Shown here in pieces: positions 26,495 through 35,014 of a stretch of DNA of 64,000 bases. Source of the DNA: Bog-950 sp044225825 (GTDB taxonomy: Bacteria; Bacteroidota; Bacteroidia; Chitinophagales; LD1); assembly GCA_044225825.1 (NCBI GenBank), contig JBGAIB010000003.1, positions 1 to 64,000 of the forward strand. Direction: 5' to 3'. Numbering within the stretch: position 1 is the stretch's first letter; each line of letters starts with the position of its first letter. The notes under the pieces are model-generated. The model made no database searches and was not told the origin of the DNA. It saw nothing but the letters and a program-made list of their open reading frames with translations. The translations under genes and the position numbers were made by a program.

Positions 26495-26836
26495 ATGGGT
26501 TTTGTATCCGAGTTTAAAGAGTTTGCCATGAAGGGCAACGTTGTTGACATGGCCGTAGGTATCATTATTGGTGCCGAGTTTGGCAAAATAGTCAACTCAT
26601 TAGTGAATGATGTGATCATGCCCCCCATCGGTTTAGCTATTGGCGGTGTAAAGTTCACCGATCTTAAATTATTACTGCAAAAAGCGGATGTTGCACAAAA
26701 CGTGGCTGAGGTGTCCATCAACTATGGCTCCTTTATACAAAGCATCTTTAACTTTGTGATTATCGCCTTCGCTATTTTTATGATGATCAAATTCATCAAC
26801 ACCCTGCGCAAGGATACCGTAAGCCAAAAGAGCTAA
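26495..26836 (+). CDS. mscL: Large-conductance mechanosensitive channel MscL
   Basis: A homopentameric channel that opens under membrane tension to release osmolytes during hypo-osmotic shock. The 113-residue protein has FKEFAMKGNVVDMAVGIIIGAEFGKIVNSLVND (TM1 with the gating region), a short periplasmic loop and TM2 (FIQSIFNFVIIAFAIFMMIKFIN), followed by a short cytoplasmic tail. It is monocistronic with its own terminator. Confidence 0.96.
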   Translation: MGFVSEFKEFAMKGNVVDMAVGIIIGAEFGKIVNSLVNDVIMPPIGLAIGGVKFTDLKLLLQKADVAQNVAEVSINYGSFIQSIFNFVIIAFAIFMMIKFINTLRKDTVSQKS

Positions 26837-26853
26837 TCAGCACCCCAGCGTAT

Positions 26854-26900
26854 CAAAAACAGCAATGCCTCTCCAAAACGGAAAGGCATTGCTGTTTTAT
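26854..26900 (+). terminator. Terminator of mscL
   Basis: Stem AAAAACAGCAATGCCT / AGGCATTGCTGTTTT with an A-rich loop, followed by TTAT; 17 bases after the stop. Confidence 0.88.
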
Positions 26901-27107
26901 AAACTTCTTTAAACCCCGGGCACCAAACTTTCCTTAGCACCAAAAGCCTAACCCAACTTTAAACCTTAAACTTTAAATTTTGAACTAAAGCTATAAACCA
27001 TAAACGCCTTTGATTTCTTCGTGTCTTCGTGGCAAAAAATTTGTATTCGCCCTTCAACTGTAAACCGAAGACCGGAAACTGTAAACTCCTTCCATTCGTC
27101 CAGTGAA

Positions 27108-27722
27108 CTAAAAGGTTCCCACCCTAAAGAACACCACGCCCGAAACACCGCTCAGGTTTTTCATCGGGTCGAAGCCGAAAAAGGAGGGACCTATAACCGC
27201 GCGGTAATTAAGTCCTACCCCCATGCGAAAGTATTTGGTGGCGTTAAAAACACCATACACGGCAGGCATAATAAAGGCCGCATCTTTACGCTGGTAAACA
27301 TCCGTGGGGTGCTCAAACTTTACACCTACCCAGCCGCCGCTCAACTCGGGTTGAAACGAAAACTTTTTATCGCTGAATAAAATGTAGCTAAATCCTAAAC
27401 CTGCCATATGCTGTATCAAATACACAGGCTCCGTTAAGTAGGGCACAACAATGCTGCGTATATCGTGCCGGGTTGTCAGGTTCTGGTAACGGGCGCTCAC
27501 TACGTATTTGTGATTAACCACCCAGTTAAGGTTAAAGCCCATCTGCATGCCGGCCTTGTTCTTCATTATCTGGGCCACCTGGGCCTCTATCCCCACATAG
27601 CAACTGCTCTTAAACTTTTGCGCTGCAAAAAACGGGGCATTGGTAGTCGTATCTTCCTCCAGCACCTGGGCCTGTACCCCCAAAGCCAGAAAAACCAATA
27701 AAAAAAAGAAGCCCTGTTTCAC
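27108..27722 (-). CDS. Outer-membrane beta-barrel protein, unknown family
   Basis: 204 residues with a clear signal peptide (FFFLLVFLALGVQAQ) and alternating amphipathic strands ending in aromatic residues: YVGIEAQVAQIMKN, GFNLNWVVNHKYVVSARYQNL, GLGFSYILFSDKKFSFQPELSGGWVGV, MGVGLNYRAVIGP. The C-terminal GVVFFRVGTF ends in F, as barrel proteins do. I cannot place it in a named family. It is divergent from the exonuclease gene. The upstream side (27723-27914) probably contains both promoters. Confidence 0.6.
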   Translation of the reverse strand: MKQGFFFLLVFLALGVQAQVLEEDTTTNAPFFAAQKFKSSCYVGIEAQVAQIMKNKAGMQMGFNLNWVVNHKYVVSARYQNLTTRHDIRSIVVPYLTEPVYLIQHMAGLGFSYILFSDKKFSFQPELSGGWVGVKFEHPTDVYQRKDAAFIMPAVYGVFNATKYFRMGVGLNYRAVIGPSFFGFDPMKNLSGVSGVVFFRVGTF

Positions 27723-27902
27723 GGTACGAGTATAGCAAAAAGGCGGCGAACAGACCGCTTTCTGCCGGTTTCAGGGGTATGGAGGGCTATCTGCTGGCCC
27801 TAATTAAATCTTAACAGTTTGTCAAAGGGCCGTGCTTGGTGGGTTTTACCGGGGTTAGGCAAATCATTTCGGCCAAGTGCCCCAAAAAAATCGCATAATT
27901 TC

Positions 27903-27910
27903 TATTTTCA
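27903..27910 (+). promoter_or_regulatory. Candidate -7 element adjacent to the exonuclease start
   Basis: TATTTTCA is a weak match to TAnnTTTG and ends 4 bases before the GTG at 27915. It is listed because the same close spacing occurs at 3618-3633 and 9212-9227. Confidence 0.25.
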
Positions 27911-27914
27911 CGCC

Positions 27915-29255
27915 GTGTATGCTATAATCGACGTAGAAACAACCGGGGGCAGCCCCAGTTTAGACCGCATTATCGAAATTGCGGTCATCCTCTACGACGG
28001 CGAGAAAGTGGTAGACAGCTTCTCTACACTCCTGAACCCCAAACGTTTAGTTGATCCTTACGTTACCAAACTTACCGGTATCACCCAGGATATGGTAGCC
28101 GATGCCCCTACCTTCGAGGAGGTGCACGAACGCATCCTGGAAATGACCCACGAAGCCATTTTTGTAGCACATAATGTGAAGTTCGACTTCGGTATGGTGC
28201 GGCAGGAATTCAAGCGCCTCGGTATCGATTTTAACCGCCGGCAGTTAGATACCGTTAACCTTTCGCGACGGGTTATTCCGGGTTTCAACTCGTATAGCTT
28301 AGGTAACATCTGTACCAGCCTGGGCATCGAAATCAGTGGCCGGCACCGGGCTTATGGCGATGCCGAAGCCACGGTTAAGTTGCTGGAGGTAATTCTGGCT
28401 AAACAGGCTTCGGGTAAATACATCGAAATTGAACTGAACCACGGCATTGATGTGGATCTGTTACCGCCGTATCTCTCGAAGGCCGAAATAGAAAAGCTGC
28501 CCGAAGATGCCGGCGTTTATTATTACAAAGATGAGTTGGGCAAGGTGTTATACCTCGAAGGCGTGAAGAACATTCGCCGCAAGGTTATTTCACACTTTAC
28601 AGCCCCTACCGATTCAGTAGAAAAAAAGCGCATGTTTGAATTGATGCGCGGCATTGATTACGAACTTTCGGGTAATGAACTTACGGCTCGCCTGCTGGCT
28701 TACCGCGAGTTAAAAAACCATATGCCCGAGTTCAACAAAAAGCCGCGTACCATGCCCTATACGCATGGCATATTCCTGAACAAGGATGAGCAGGGCTTTA
28801 ATCAACTTAAAATTCATCCGCTTAGTTGGGAACAGGGCGAACTCGTATTGCGCTTCTCTTCCAAAGCAGCAGCCAATAAAGTGCTGGGCAAAATTATACG
28901 CGATAACAACCTGCATAGCTGGTTTGCCCTACGCGCTAAAATGAAGGAGAAAGGCATTGATGCTAAATCGTTGAAGAACTACAACAGCAGCATCGAGAAA
29001 TCGGCACGCCGCTATCTGTACCGCCAGCCTAATTTCTTTATCATTGATATGGGCATACATCCCGATGAGCACGCCATTATCTGGATTGAGAACAGCGAAT
29101 ACAAGGGCTTCGGTTATTTTAACCCGGAGGTTACCGAAGCAACACCCGAACTGTTGAAAGAACTTATAAAGCCCGATACCGATGATTTTGAAACGCAGAA
29201 GATCATCAAATCGCAACTGCGTAAAATGAAGAACGCCAAAATAATTTCCTACTAA
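27915..29255 (+). CDS. DnaQ-like 3'-5' exonuclease with GIY-YIG-like domain
   Basis: The N-terminal domain is a DEDDh exonuclease: YAIIDVETTGG (D6, E8), a middle FVAHNVKFDFGMV block and HRAYGDAEATVKL. This is the proofreading type found in Pol III epsilon. At about residues 195-220 a UvrC/Cho-like domain begins with AGVYYYKDELGKVLYLEGVKNIRRKV. Here the second GIY-YIG tyrosine motif reads YLE, so the nuclease site may be degenerate. The last ~200 residues are of unknown fold. GTG 27915 gives 446 residues and begins exactly at the domain; the longer TTG-started frame from 27819 has no support. Zero-base spacing to the next gene implies an operon. Confidence 0.82.
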   Translation: MYAIIDVETTGGSPSLDRIIEIAVILYDGEKVVDSFSTLLNPKRLVDPYVTKLTGITQDMVADAPTFEEVHERILEMTHEAIFVAHNVKFDFGMVRQEFKRLGIDFNRRQLDTVNLSRRVIPGFNSYSLGNICTSLGIEISGRHRAYGDAEATVKLLEVILAKQASGKYIEIELNHGIDVDLLPPYLSKAEIEKLPEDAGVYYYKDELGKVLYLEGVKNIRRKVISHFTAPTDSVEKKRMFELMRGIDYELSGNELTARLLAYRELKNHMPEFNKKPRTMPYTHGIFLNKDEQGFNQLKIHPLSWEQGELVLRFSSKAAANKVLGKIIRDNNLHSWFALRAKMKEKGIDAKSLKNYNSSIEKSARRYLYRQPNFFIIDMGIHPDEHAIIWIENSEYKGFGYFNPEVTEATPELLKELIKPDTDDFETQKIIKSQLRKMKNAKIISY

Positions 29256-29831
29256 ATGAAAAAGGTTCTCCTCATCGACCGCGACGGCACCCTCATCCTC
29301 GAAACCGACGATTTTAAAATTGAGAAGTACGAAAAGCTGGTGTTCTACCCCGGTGTGTTTCAGTGGCTGGGCCGCATTGCCCGCGAACTAAACTACGAAC
29401 TGGCGATGGTTACCAACCAGGACGGTTTAGGCACGGAACTTTTTCCGGAAGAGGAGTTCAACGAAGTGCAGGATTTTATCGTGCGCACCTTTGCCGGCGA
29501 AGGCATCAACTTCGTAGGCATTCATATCGATAAATCGTATCCGCACGAAAACCTGCCTACCCGTAAGCCGGGCACGGGCATGTTAACCCAATACATGCAG
29601 GGCCATTACGATCTGGCAAATTCGTTTGTGGTAGGCGATCGTATTACCGATGTAAAGCTGGCAAAGAACTTAGGCAGCAAATGCATTTTTATGAACGATG
29701 GCCGCAACCTGGGTGCCGGCGAAACCGGCAGCGATAATGCCGATACCCTGCAACCTTACATCGCCATCGAAACCCGCGATTGGGAACAGATCTACAATTA
29801 CCTGAAGAACTTAGAGACCAACGTATATTGA
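29256..29831 (+). CDS. HisB-N-type histidinol-phosphatase (HAD superfamily)
   Basis: 191 residues of the D,D-heptose/histidinol phosphatase HAD group. Motif I is LLIDRDGTL (D8, D10), motif II MVTNQDGLGT, motif III RKPGTGM and motif IV VVGDRITDVKLAKNLG. The similarity to the N-terminal half of bifunctional HisB is strong (FYPGVFQWL, NQDGLGTELFPEEEF). The zinc-binding cysteines of enterobacterial HisB are replaced (HENLPTRKPG), so the zinc loop is probably absent. No imidazoleglycerol-phosphate dehydratase or other his gene is in the window. Its ATG directly follows the exonuclease TAA. Confidence 0.8.
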   Translation: MKKVLLIDRDGTLILETDDFKIEKYEKLVFYPGVFQWLGRIARELNYELAMVTNQDGLGTELFPEEEFNEVQDFIVRTFAGEGINFVGIHIDKSYPHENLPTRKPGTGMLTQYMQGHYDLANSFVVGDRITDVKLAKNLGSKCIFMNDGRNLGAGETGSDNADTLQPYIAIETRDWEQIYNYLKNLETNVY

Positions 29832-30301
29832 TCGCACTCCCGTGGTTGTGCCTCCGGCCAGCAACCATAAAAGTGCTACATTTTTAGTAATGGCAATTGA
29901 TGCCCATAAAGCGCCAAAGCTGTCCCCCTGTGCGCCGGCAATTGCAGCGCTGCCTTAGGGGGACGAGAAAAAACAAGGCCTGCTATGCATAATAATAGCA
30001 GGCCTTGCTTTTTCGGAGGGGGTAAAATTTGTTCAACTTTAAATCTTAGCGCATTAGTAGCACCTGGTTGTCTTCAGCTTTAAAATTTAAACTTGAAACC
30101 GGAGCAATCCGCAAAATCCCTCCTCGTGGTTGCGCCTCCGGCCATGGCTTAATGCACCAGGGGTAGATATCTTTTCATGCTAATTGAATTGGGTTTCTTC
30201 AAAATTACAAAGAGAACCAATTAAAAAAAATTAACTGATATATTTTGATGTACAAGAGGGTTTAGAAATCCTTATTCTGCATCAGGTTCAACTAATAAAG
30301 G
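29832..30301. other. Intergenic region with terminator and short direct repeats
   Basis: No gene is seen. It contains an 8-bp inverted pair GTCCCCCT / AGGGGGAC spanning about 29922-29960. The phrase CGTGGTTGYGCCTCCGGCCA occurs at about 29843 and 30123. Low-complexity AACTTTAAATC-type sequence lies near 30040-30100. The right end (30160-30301) becomes A+T-rich and may mark the edge of the restriction-modification island. Confidence 0.55.
29974..30015 (+). terminator. Terminator downstream of the hisB-N gene
   Basis: A perfect 13-bp stem CAAGGCCTGCTAT / ATAGCAGGCCTTG with an 8-base loop, followed by CTTTTTC. It lies 143 bases after the stop. Confidence 0.8.
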
Positions 30302-31396
30302 TTAAATTGCCTTTTTTATATTTACCTTACCAGCCTCGTATTTCTTTATCAATTCTTCATCGGACAACCCCTTGTTTTTATTTTTAGACTCCTTTTCTAT
30401 AGTTGTCTTATTGTTCTCTGTAAGGCTATTTATTGAAGATGAAAATGGTAAGGACTTAATATAATTTTCCATATATAAAAAATCGGGCTCGGCTCCAATA
30501 GCTGGTAATTTTATCTTTGATTTAAGTAATTGCGCTTTGCCATACTTTCTACCAAAAGAATATTTGAACCGCTCCTTATCTAAAACGGTTATCAAAAAAA
30601 TAGCATTGAATGGATTTAAATTATCGTTATAGCCGCAGGTGAGCGTTGTTGAGCCTATAAAATCATTAGGTTGATAGGTGCAGTAACCAACAGACCCCTG
30701 TCCATCTCCAATAAACACAATACAATTACCTCTCGAAACAATGTCCTCGTTGTATGCAACTTTCTTTATAATGCCGTTATCATCTTTTTTCGCACCAACA
30801 TAATATATGTCATTCCCATCTTCTAATAAATCAGTAGCGTTTGAACATTTGCATTTTTCGAGTTTAAAAATTGCGCCAATTTTGAAATATTTCCAAGATG
30901 AGGTGTCAATATCAATTGCCTTCTTTGCAACTGGAGTAGAATTAATTTCGGCTAATGATTCTATATCTATATCAAGAAAACTTTTAGGAACGTGTTTGGG
31001 GACAAGTAGGTCCTTTAAGGTTCTGTTAGCCTGCCTTCCAAAGTTGTATTTATACCTGTTCTCCTTTATGCAATAGCAGTAAAAGAGTTTAACAAGTTCA
31101 GACATTTCCTTTAAAGGCGTTAATACAAATACATGATAGCCTGTGTAGAAAGAAAATGGTTGAATACATGCTTCTAATACAGAATTTCCGCTTCCCGCAA
31201 CAGTGATTAAACCGGGAGGAAATGGCTCTACATCCTCGTATCTTTCTACAATAGCCGAAACCCCGTTATTTTCTCTTGTCCTTGAAACATAGTTAACTCG
31301 TTCATGCGACCTATCGGTGCATCGGGTTAACATGGTCAAGTCAAAGCTATTGCCGTACTCAACATGAAAAAGTTTATGTAGCGGTATTAAATCCAT
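30302..31396 (-). CDS. Specificity subunit of a BcgI-like restriction-modification system
   Basis: 364 residues with two similar target-recognition halves. The first ends YKYNFGRQANRTLKDLLVPKH and the second FKYSFGRKYGKAQLLKSKIKLP, the two-TRD arrangement of HsdS-like subunits that read bipartite DNA sites. TVAGSGNSVLEACIQPF and VFIGDGQGSVGYCTYQ are the typical glycine-rich loops. A Lys/Asn-rich C-terminal tail follows. The ATG is 1 base after the stop of the nuclease-methyltransferase gene, so the two subunits are co-translated. The recognition sequence cannot be inferred. A+T-richer than its neighbours. Confidence 0.82.
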   Translation of the reverse strand: MDLIPLHKLFHVEYGNSFDLTMLTRCTDRSHERVNYVSRTRENNGVSAIVERYEDVEPFPPGLITVAGSGNSVLEACIQPFSFYTGYHVFVLTPLKEMSELVKLFYCYCIKENRYKYNFGRQANRTLKDLLVPKHVPKSFLDIDIESLAEINSTPVAKKAIDIDTSSWKYFKIGAIFKLEKCKCSNATDLLEDGNDIYYVGAKKDDNGIIKKVAYNEDIVSRGNCIVFIGDGQGSVGYCTYQPNDFIGSTTLTCGYNDNLNPFNAIFLITVLDKERFKYSFGRKYGKAQLLKSKIKLPAIGAEPDFLYMENYIKSLPFSSSINSLTENNKTTIEKESKNKNKGLSDEELIKKYEAGKVNIKKAI

Positions 31397-31397
31397 T

Positions 31398-33230
31398 TTA
31401 GTATATAGCTTTATAGGTTACATACTTTTTAATTTGGGAAATAAAATCATCCTTACTTATTGTAGAATAATCAGTTTCCATATATGCTTCTGCACACCAC
31501 TCGTTTTCCGCACTTACTTTATACGTGACACTTAGCCCCGGTATGTTTCTACGGTTAACATAGCTATCGAGCCATTGAATCCTTATGCTATCCCATTTAT
31601 CGTAAACGTCTACGCGACCTTTGTTTTTTCTTTTTTCAAATCCATCATTTTTCCAATATCCAAAATACGTTTCCTTGTTTTTGGGGTGGGGTACATGCGC
31701 TCTTATCACAACAATTGCTGTGACTACTCCATTATCTGTATTATAAAACAAATCGTCTGGCATTGACATTACAGCCTCTAACGTATGCTGTTCGAGTATT
31801 TTACTTTTGAACTCCAATGTTTGTTTTTTGCTTGACATTACTCTTTCCATAGGGATAATGGCAACGCATAGGCCCCCCTGCACCAGGCAGTTTAGGTTGT
31901 TCAGAATAAATTCGAACTCATTTATCCCATTAACTTTATCAGTGGGGTAAGGTGGATTGAGCATCCCAACCGTTGGTTTATAGGCAGTAATAACGTCAAC
32001 TATATTCTCATCAAAACAATCCCCTTGAATGATATTAGATTTACCATCCTTGTGAATATACATGTTAGTGGCTGCTAGTGCGTATATGTGTGACTGATAT
32101 TCTACGCCAACTAATTGGTGCTCCTTTATATGGCGTATCTTTTTTTCATCCCCTTTTGCATCCATTACCATTGCACGCATGGCACTTATTAAAAAACCAG
32201 CCGTTCCTGTGCAGTTATCATAGACAATACTGTCCTTGTTTACAAAGGCCAAATCGCTAAAAAGTTGTGTGATATGGGGAGGGGTTAAAACAATGCCTAA
32301 ATCTGAATCGGCATTAGCATAACTAAGAAACTCTACATATAATTGGCCCAATACATCGTAATACTTATAAGTTTGAATGTACTTATTTACATTATCATCA
32401 ATGTCTTCTATAAGCTCTGCAAGTACATTTCTGTTCGTCGTTGGATTTCTTTTTGTTGAGAGTGTCGCATCAGATCGTATAAATCCGAATTGATTATTTA
32501 GATTTTCGACCTTCTTTTGTGGTAAGGTCTTTTTCAACTCCAAAACCACAGTATCAACCAGGCTATTTGCTAAATCCTGCGGTTCCTCAATATCATTGTA
32601 TGTCTTTCGGAAAGCTTTATTATCCAAGGCAATTAAAACACTACTCAAAAACAACCCTCGCTGATTAGCCAATATCTTGTTATTGTGCAGTGTATTGTTT
32701 AGGGTTCGGCAATACGCCATTAACTGATAATAGTCTTGACGGTATTTTTGGGGGCTTTCAAGATAATTTTTAAGATAGTTTTCTGTCTCTAACAACTTAG
32801 TCCCCCAATCCATTTCAATAGCTGTTGGCTCTCCCTTTAACTGCAAAAAATGGGAAACCCGTAGTTCTCTCTGTGTTTGCCCACTAACAGCGATAGCTAA
32901 AACATCATATTCTTTTGATAAGAATGAAGAGTATAATACTGCTCCATCAACAGCATAGGAGGCGTATTTATCTAATGACTTGCTTTGATGTTTTGTTATG
33001 TCGGCCTTGCATTCAATAACAATCAGAAAATTTGGATTTTCTTTAAACGTTATTATGAACTCCGGCTTTCCTTCACCATCCGCCTTTTTTGATGCGTACT
33101 TTAGTAGCTTATTTATTTTGGGTATGTCAGATTTCTGCATTTCGACATTAACGCGTTTTTTATACGGATCATTATCCAAATGCCGACTAACAATTTGCTC
33201 AGTCTTTCGTTCATTCACACTGGGTGCCAT
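31398..33230 (-). CDS. Nuclease-methyltransferase fusion subunit, BcgI-like restriction-modification system
   Basis: 610 residues. The N-terminus has a PD-(D/E)XK-type nuclease pattern: P57-E58 in GKPEFIITF, then E73-C-K75 in FLIVIECKAD, as in HsdR_N domains. The C-terminal half is an N6-adenine methylase: SAM motif I DNCTGTAGF at 338-346 and catalytic motif IV NPPYP at 425-429. One polypeptide with both activities plus a separate two-TRD specificity subunit is the layout of the type IIB enzyme BcgI (A subunit about 72 kDa, B about 39 kDa), and the sizes here fit. No separate HsdR is present. Codon use is A+T-rich. Its ATG is 1 base past the IS1595 fragment's stop. Confidence 0.82.
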   Translation of the reverse strand: MAPSVNERKTEQIVSRHLDNDPYKKRVNVEMQKSDIPKINKLLKYASKKADGEGKPEFIITFKENPNFLIVIECKADITKHQSKSLDKYASYAVDGAVLYSSFLSKEYDVLAIAVSGQTQRELRVSHFLQLKGEPTAIEMDWGTKLLETENYLKNYLESPQKYRQDYYQLMAYCRTLNNTLHNNKILANQRGLFLSSVLIALDNKAFRKTYNDIEEPQDLANSLVDTVVLELKKTLPQKKVENLNNQFGFIRSDATLSTKRNPTTNRNVLAELIEDIDDNVNKYIQTYKYYDVLGQLYVEFLSYANADSDLGIVLTPPHITQLFSDLAFVNKDSIVYDNCTGTAGFLISAMRAMVMDAKGDEKKIRHIKEHQLVGVEYQSHIYALAATNMYIHKDGKSNIIQGDCFDENIVDVITAYKPTVGMLNPPYPTDKVNGINEFEFILNNLNCLVQGGLCVAIIPMERVMSSKKQTLEFKSKILEQHTLEAVMSMPDDLFYNTDNGVVTAIVVIRAHVPHPKNKETYFGYWKNDGFEKRKNKGRVDVYDKWDSIRIQWLDSYVNRRNIPGLSVTYKVSAENEWCAEAYMETDYSTISKDDFISQIKKYVTYKAIY

Positions 33231-33231
33231 A

Positions 33232-33893
33232 TTATCCTTTTGATATTAACTCCTTATGACGTAATCTAAAGTTTTCGATGTTTCTTAAAGAGAAATCGAA
33301 ACGTTCGCTATCACTTATTTTTCTCGCAGTATACCTGAAAGAAAATTCATCGCAGTACCAGTGAAGATGTTCTGACGAGGCGTGATAATAAATGCGGTAA
33401 AGACTACGCTTTAAGTGTGACCGGAAATTTTCAATTCCATTGGTATGGAAACCGCCTCTTACATATGCACTTGACTTATGATTCATTACAACGTGCGCAT
33501 GTGTTGAATTTAAACCTGAAAAATCCAACCATTCATCGGTTACTATAATCACACCATTACTCACCATTTTTTCAATGATAGGCTTTAATGTTTTTGCTTT
33601 TGTGTCGGGCACCACCTCGGTATAAACCTTGCCGCCATTTTGAACCATGCCAAATACCGGTGTCTTATCTTTTGTGCTTCTGCCCTGCGATTCAAGCACT
33701 TTCATGTCCGCGTGACGGTTCTTATTCTTGCCTCCCACAAAAGTTCCGTCTGCCTGTACTAAACCTGTCATTTACCCGTCAATTGATTTTACCTTAAAAG
33801 CATACCGTATGCGACCAAGCATAAACCAAGCACTTTTTTGCGTTATTCCCAAATCCTTTGCTAACTGGTGCGATGAAATGCTCTTTTTGTTTA
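33232..33893 (-). pseudogene. IS1595-family transposase remnant
   Basis: An ISXO2-like DDE transposase. In the open part (33232-33771) the catalytic residues are visible: D8 in VQADGTFVGGKN, D79 in IIVTDEWLDFSG and E114 in HTNGIENFRSHLKR. In the same frame upstream, NKKSISSHQLAKDLG and SAWFMLGRIRYAFKVKSIDG continue the family's helix-turn-helix. They are cut off by a TAA at 33772-33774, probably from an AAA lysine codon. The N-terminal zinc-ribbon part is missing and the remnant starts exactly at the end of the DUF1569 gene. It is therefore both truncated and interrupted. No terminal inverted repeats could be found by eye. Confidence 0.85.
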
Positions 33894-34343
33894 CACCCCA
33901 AACTGCCGCAGGTGATGATCCATATGCTTATAGGCAGCAATGCCCCACTGCCGCGTACTAAGATTGCCAAAGGCCATGTGTGGTACGGTAATTTCGCCTT
34001 TAAGTGCGGGGTAGCGGCCTACCAGTTCTATAAATACATTGCGCTCCTCTTCAAAATCAATTTGCGCATTGGTGCCATGCGTATCTTTTTTAGCGTCGCC
34101 CATAACGCCTTTCTTAAAATGCGGGGATATATAAAGCGCAATGATGCGCAGCAACCATTGTCTTAAAGTTGTGGGCTTAACGGGTTTAATAGGTTCAAAT
34201 ACTTCGCGGTTACAAAGGTTGGCGTGTAACAGCATTTCGGGAGCAGTCATACGGCCCCACAAAGCGGTGGTGCCCGGGCGCAGGTGCTTCACGCGTTCAA
34301 TAATAGTGGCGGCAGTTTCGGGATAAAGAAGATTGTTTTTCAT
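33891..34343 (-). CDS. DUF1569 (DinB-like) protein
   Basis: 150 residues. The fold signatures are LWGRMTAPEMLLHANLCNREVF (histidine in the first metal-site helix), HMAFGNLSTRQWGIAAYKHMDHHLRQF (HMDHH, the second metal cluster). The family belongs to the DinB/YfiT metalloenzyme superfamily, whose members include thiol-dependent transferases; the activity here is unknown. Its 3' end abuts the IS1595 remnant, but the conserved HHLRQFGV end is intact, so the gene looks complete. Confidence 0.82.
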   Translation of the reverse strand: MKNNLLYPETAATIIERVKHLRPGTTALWGRMTAPEMLLHANLCNREVFEPIKPVKPTTLRQWLLRIIALYISPHFKKGVMGDAKKDTHGTNAQIDFEEERNVFIELVGRYPALKGEITVPHMAFGNLSTRQWGIAAYKHMDHHLRQFGV

Positions 34344-34533
34344 TGTTTGCTGAGTTATTGAATAATGGCAGCAAAACTACCGGGGCCAACAGCCGCACGC
34401 ATTAACAATTGTAAAGAAATGGAGCGAAGTGCAGCAGGATGTTTGGTTGAGGGAGATCGGACCTCGCTTCCGGTGCATGTGCCGTAGCACATCATAAAAA
34501 AACTATTTTCGCGGCTCAATCGTTATTAGCTAT

Positions 34534-34932
34534 ATGAACTTTCTGATCAAATTGCTTTTAAATGCCATCGCCGTTGTTTTAACCGCTTATATCTTACCCG
34601 GCGTCCATCTCGATGGTTTTGGTTATGCCGTTTTGGTAGCTGCCCTGCTGGCCGTGCTGAATGTTTCGGTAAAACCTCTGCTGGTATTGTTTACTATTCC
34701 CTTCACCATCTTTACGTTGGGCTTGTTTCTGCTGGTTATCAATGCCTTTATTATTGAAATAGCCGCCTGGATCCTCACACCGGGTTTTGCGGTGGCAAGC
34801 TTCTGGAGCGCCCTGTTCTTCAGTATTATTCTGTCCATCATTAACGGCATATTCGACCGCCTTACCGTGCGTGCCGAAAACCGCGAGGACAATGTGCAGA
34901 TATTCGATAAGGACGGTAACCGCGTTGCCTAA
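34534..34932 (+). CDS. Phage holin family 4 / YvlD-type membrane protein
   Basis: 132 residues with four predicted membrane segments (LLLNAIAVVLTAYILPGVHLDG, YAVLVAALLAVLNVSVKPLLVLFTIPF, FLLVINAFIIEIAAWIL, FWSALFFSIILSIINGIF). This is the pattern of the YvlD/DUF360 family, related by fold to a mycobacterial phage holin but usually chromosomal and of unknown function. A hydrophilic tail (LTVRAENREDNVQIFDKDGNRVA) follows. It is not evidence of a prophage by itself. Confidence 0.82.
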   Translation: MNFLIKLLLNAIAVVLTAYILPGVHLDGFGYAVLVAALLAVLNVSVKPLLVLFTIPFTIFTLGLFLLVINAFIIEIAAWILTPGFAVASFWSALFFSIILSIINGIFDRLTVRAENREDNVQIFDKDGNRVA

Positions 34933-34965
34933 TACTGTCAGCTTATCAAACACAGCATAAACTAA

Positions 34966-34988
34966 AAAGCCACCTGTTAGGTGGCTTT
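34966..34988. terminator. Bidirectional terminator between convergent genes
   Basis: A perfect 10-bp stem AAAGCCACCT / AGGTGGCTTT with loop GTT and A/T tracts on both sides; it serves the YvlD-type gene and the minus-strand gene ending at 35015. Confidence 0.85.
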
Positions 34989-35014
34989 CGTGCTTTCGTA
35001 TCTGTAGCAGCGGT

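Noticed and set aside
30302..33230. Classical type I HsdMS system
   Set aside because: The methylase chain has its own PD-(D/E)XK-like domain and no hsdR is present, so a BcgI-like type IIB layout fits better.
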